Origin: Bauldia sp.
GTDB taxonomy: Bacteria > Pseudomonadota > Alphaproteobacteria > Rhizobiales > Kaistiaceae
Length of the DNA: 64,000 nucleotides
NCBI GenBank assembly: GCA_020442065.1
Contig: JAGRKZ010000023.1
Location: forward strand, 1-64,000
Reading direction: 5' to 3'
Shown here: one piece after another, positions 63,372 through 64,000 of the stretch
Layout: the number at the start of each line of letters is the position of its first letter
How positions within the stretch are numbered: position 1 is the first letter of the stretch
Made by a program: the position numbers and the translations under genes
Notes under the pieces: model-generated
What the model was told of the DNA's origin: nothing
The model's input: the letters and a program-made list of their open reading frames with translations, nothing else
The model's database searches: none

Positions 63372-63699
63372 GCCCGCGCCAATGAGCGGGGGGATGCCGT
63401 CAATGACCGGTGCGAAGCGCCGCTCGAAGGGCTTGGCCTTGACGGTGATGGGGCCGCAGGCCCCTCAATGGAAAGAAGAGTCAGCCCCGCAGGGCTGGCA
63501 AAATCGGCGAAGGGATGGAAGCCGGATGGCCGAGACCGCCTCGGCGGGCTCGGTTCACGACAGCCCGGCCCGGAGGGTGCGCATCGACTTAATCCCTGCC
63601 ATTGCCGGAGATGATTGCCCCAACCGCGTAGAGGTTCGGCGACATATGAAAGAATGGGCGATCCGCTATCCATCCTTGTCCTAACGACACCTGAAAGCT
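63372..63699. other. Intergenic region with a doubtful ORF
   Basis: About 328 bp. A frame from ATG 63382 to 63684 would encode 100 residues (MSGGMPSMTGAKRRSKGLAL...), with no recognisable domain and a composition more like non-coding DNA. The segment TGGGGCCGCAGGCCCCTCA contains a short GC hairpin at about 63451-63466 that may end the traG transcript. Nothing else is seen. Confidence 0.4.
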
Positions 63700-64000
63700 C
63701 TAAGTGATCGGTGGCTTCGCCGCATTTTTCTGGCGATCACGGATCGACTGAATCCAATCCTCAAGCACCTTGACCTCGGCGGTCAGATCATCAAGCGAGA
63801 CAGCTTCGGGATTCAATGCGCGTGCGGACGAATGAAGATCCTCGGAGAGCCGCGACTGCGCTGCCATCACGCACGTCACATCCTCTTCAGTGAGAATGCC
63901 CAGCTTGAACATGGAAGTCGGCTTGACCTTGTTATCAAACCGCTCAAGCACCGGACGGATGTAGTCAGAGATGGCCTGCTCCCACGCATCGCGCAACTGA
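63700..64000 (-). CDS. Hypothetical protein, 5' end outside window
   Basis: A helical, charged protein fragment of at least 98 residues, open at the right edge. It contains ISDYIRPVLERFDNKVKPTS, then LGILTEEDVTCVMAAQSRLS and ends DRQKNAAKPPIT. No family is recognised. It belongs to the mobile element by position and is convergent with the TraG-like gene. Confidence 0.6.
   Translation of the reverse strand, partial: QLRDAWEQAISDYIRPVLERFDNKVKPTSMFKLGILTEEDVTCVMAAQSRLSEDLHSSARALNPEAVSLDDLTAEVKVLEDWIQSIRDRQKNAAKPPIT

Noticed and set aside
63382-63684. 100-codon ORF after the TraG-like gene
   Set aside because: No domain, no good ribosome site and non-coding-like composition; kept only as a note in the intergenic entry.
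57561-64000. Integrase gene or tRNA attachment site for the mobile element
   Set aside because: None recognisable inside the window; the right end lies outside.

Overview
The window is high-GC DNA, apart from an AT-richer island at about 877-3540 and a moderately different right end. Tightly packed operons with ATGA/GTGA overlaps, an aerobic cobalamin gene (cobF), LuxR/LuxI quorum sensing, RTX proteins and a MobC/relaxase module point to an alphaproteobacterium, probably Hyphomicrobiales (Rhizobiales). I cannot name a genus.

Layout. 1-640 is the 3' end of sdhA; sdhB does not follow. 877-3526 is a low-GC minus-strand cassette (secreted unknown protein, M23 peptidase, caspase-like protein). 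3.6-10.4 kb holds DUF3052, an OafA-type acyltransferase, CreD, a DapA-family aldolase, a HisN/IMPase phosphatase and CobF. 10.6-16.7 kb is a complete BMP-family nucleoside ABC transporter followed by a CodA-type cytosine deaminase. 16.8-18.7 kb has a small K+-channel-like protein, DUF763 and DUF1328. 18.9-24.9 kb groups two RTX proteins, a dedicated acyl carrier protein, a ketosynthase, a HlyC-like acyltransferase and a LuxR/LuxI pair; I think it is the most interesting locus. 25.2-35.7 kb is a sugar/sugar-acid uptake and catabolism region in two convergent operons: one enolase-superfamily enzyme with an Frc-like ABC system, and a second with a mutarotase-like protein and an amidohydrolase. 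35.9-43.4 kb is one long operon: methyltransferase, four tandem paralogous DxD proteins (glycosyltransferase-like), and a two-headed ATP-grasp protein. 43.5-53.4 kb has a phospholipase A2-like secreted protein, an RTX polysaccharide lyase and a 2597-residue repetitive RTX adhesin. 53.8-57.6 kb has a sulfotransferase, a LuxR solo and an ankyrin-cytochrome c fusion. From about 57.6 kb to the end is a mobilizable element: a frameshifted DUF262-HNH gene, a truncated MYND finger, MobC, relaxase and a VirD4/TraG-like protein.

How parts may work together. The ACP-ketosynthase pair could supply acyl-ACP to the HlyC-like acyltransferase, to LuxI, or to both, and the RTX proteins are the obvious candidate acceptors. 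The 35.9-43.4 kb operon looks like a surface-polymer pathway, and the nearby RTX polysaccharide lyase and giant adhesin would act on or outside the cell surface. At least four proteins here carry RTX repeats, yet no type I secretion genes are present, so the exporter must be elsewhere.
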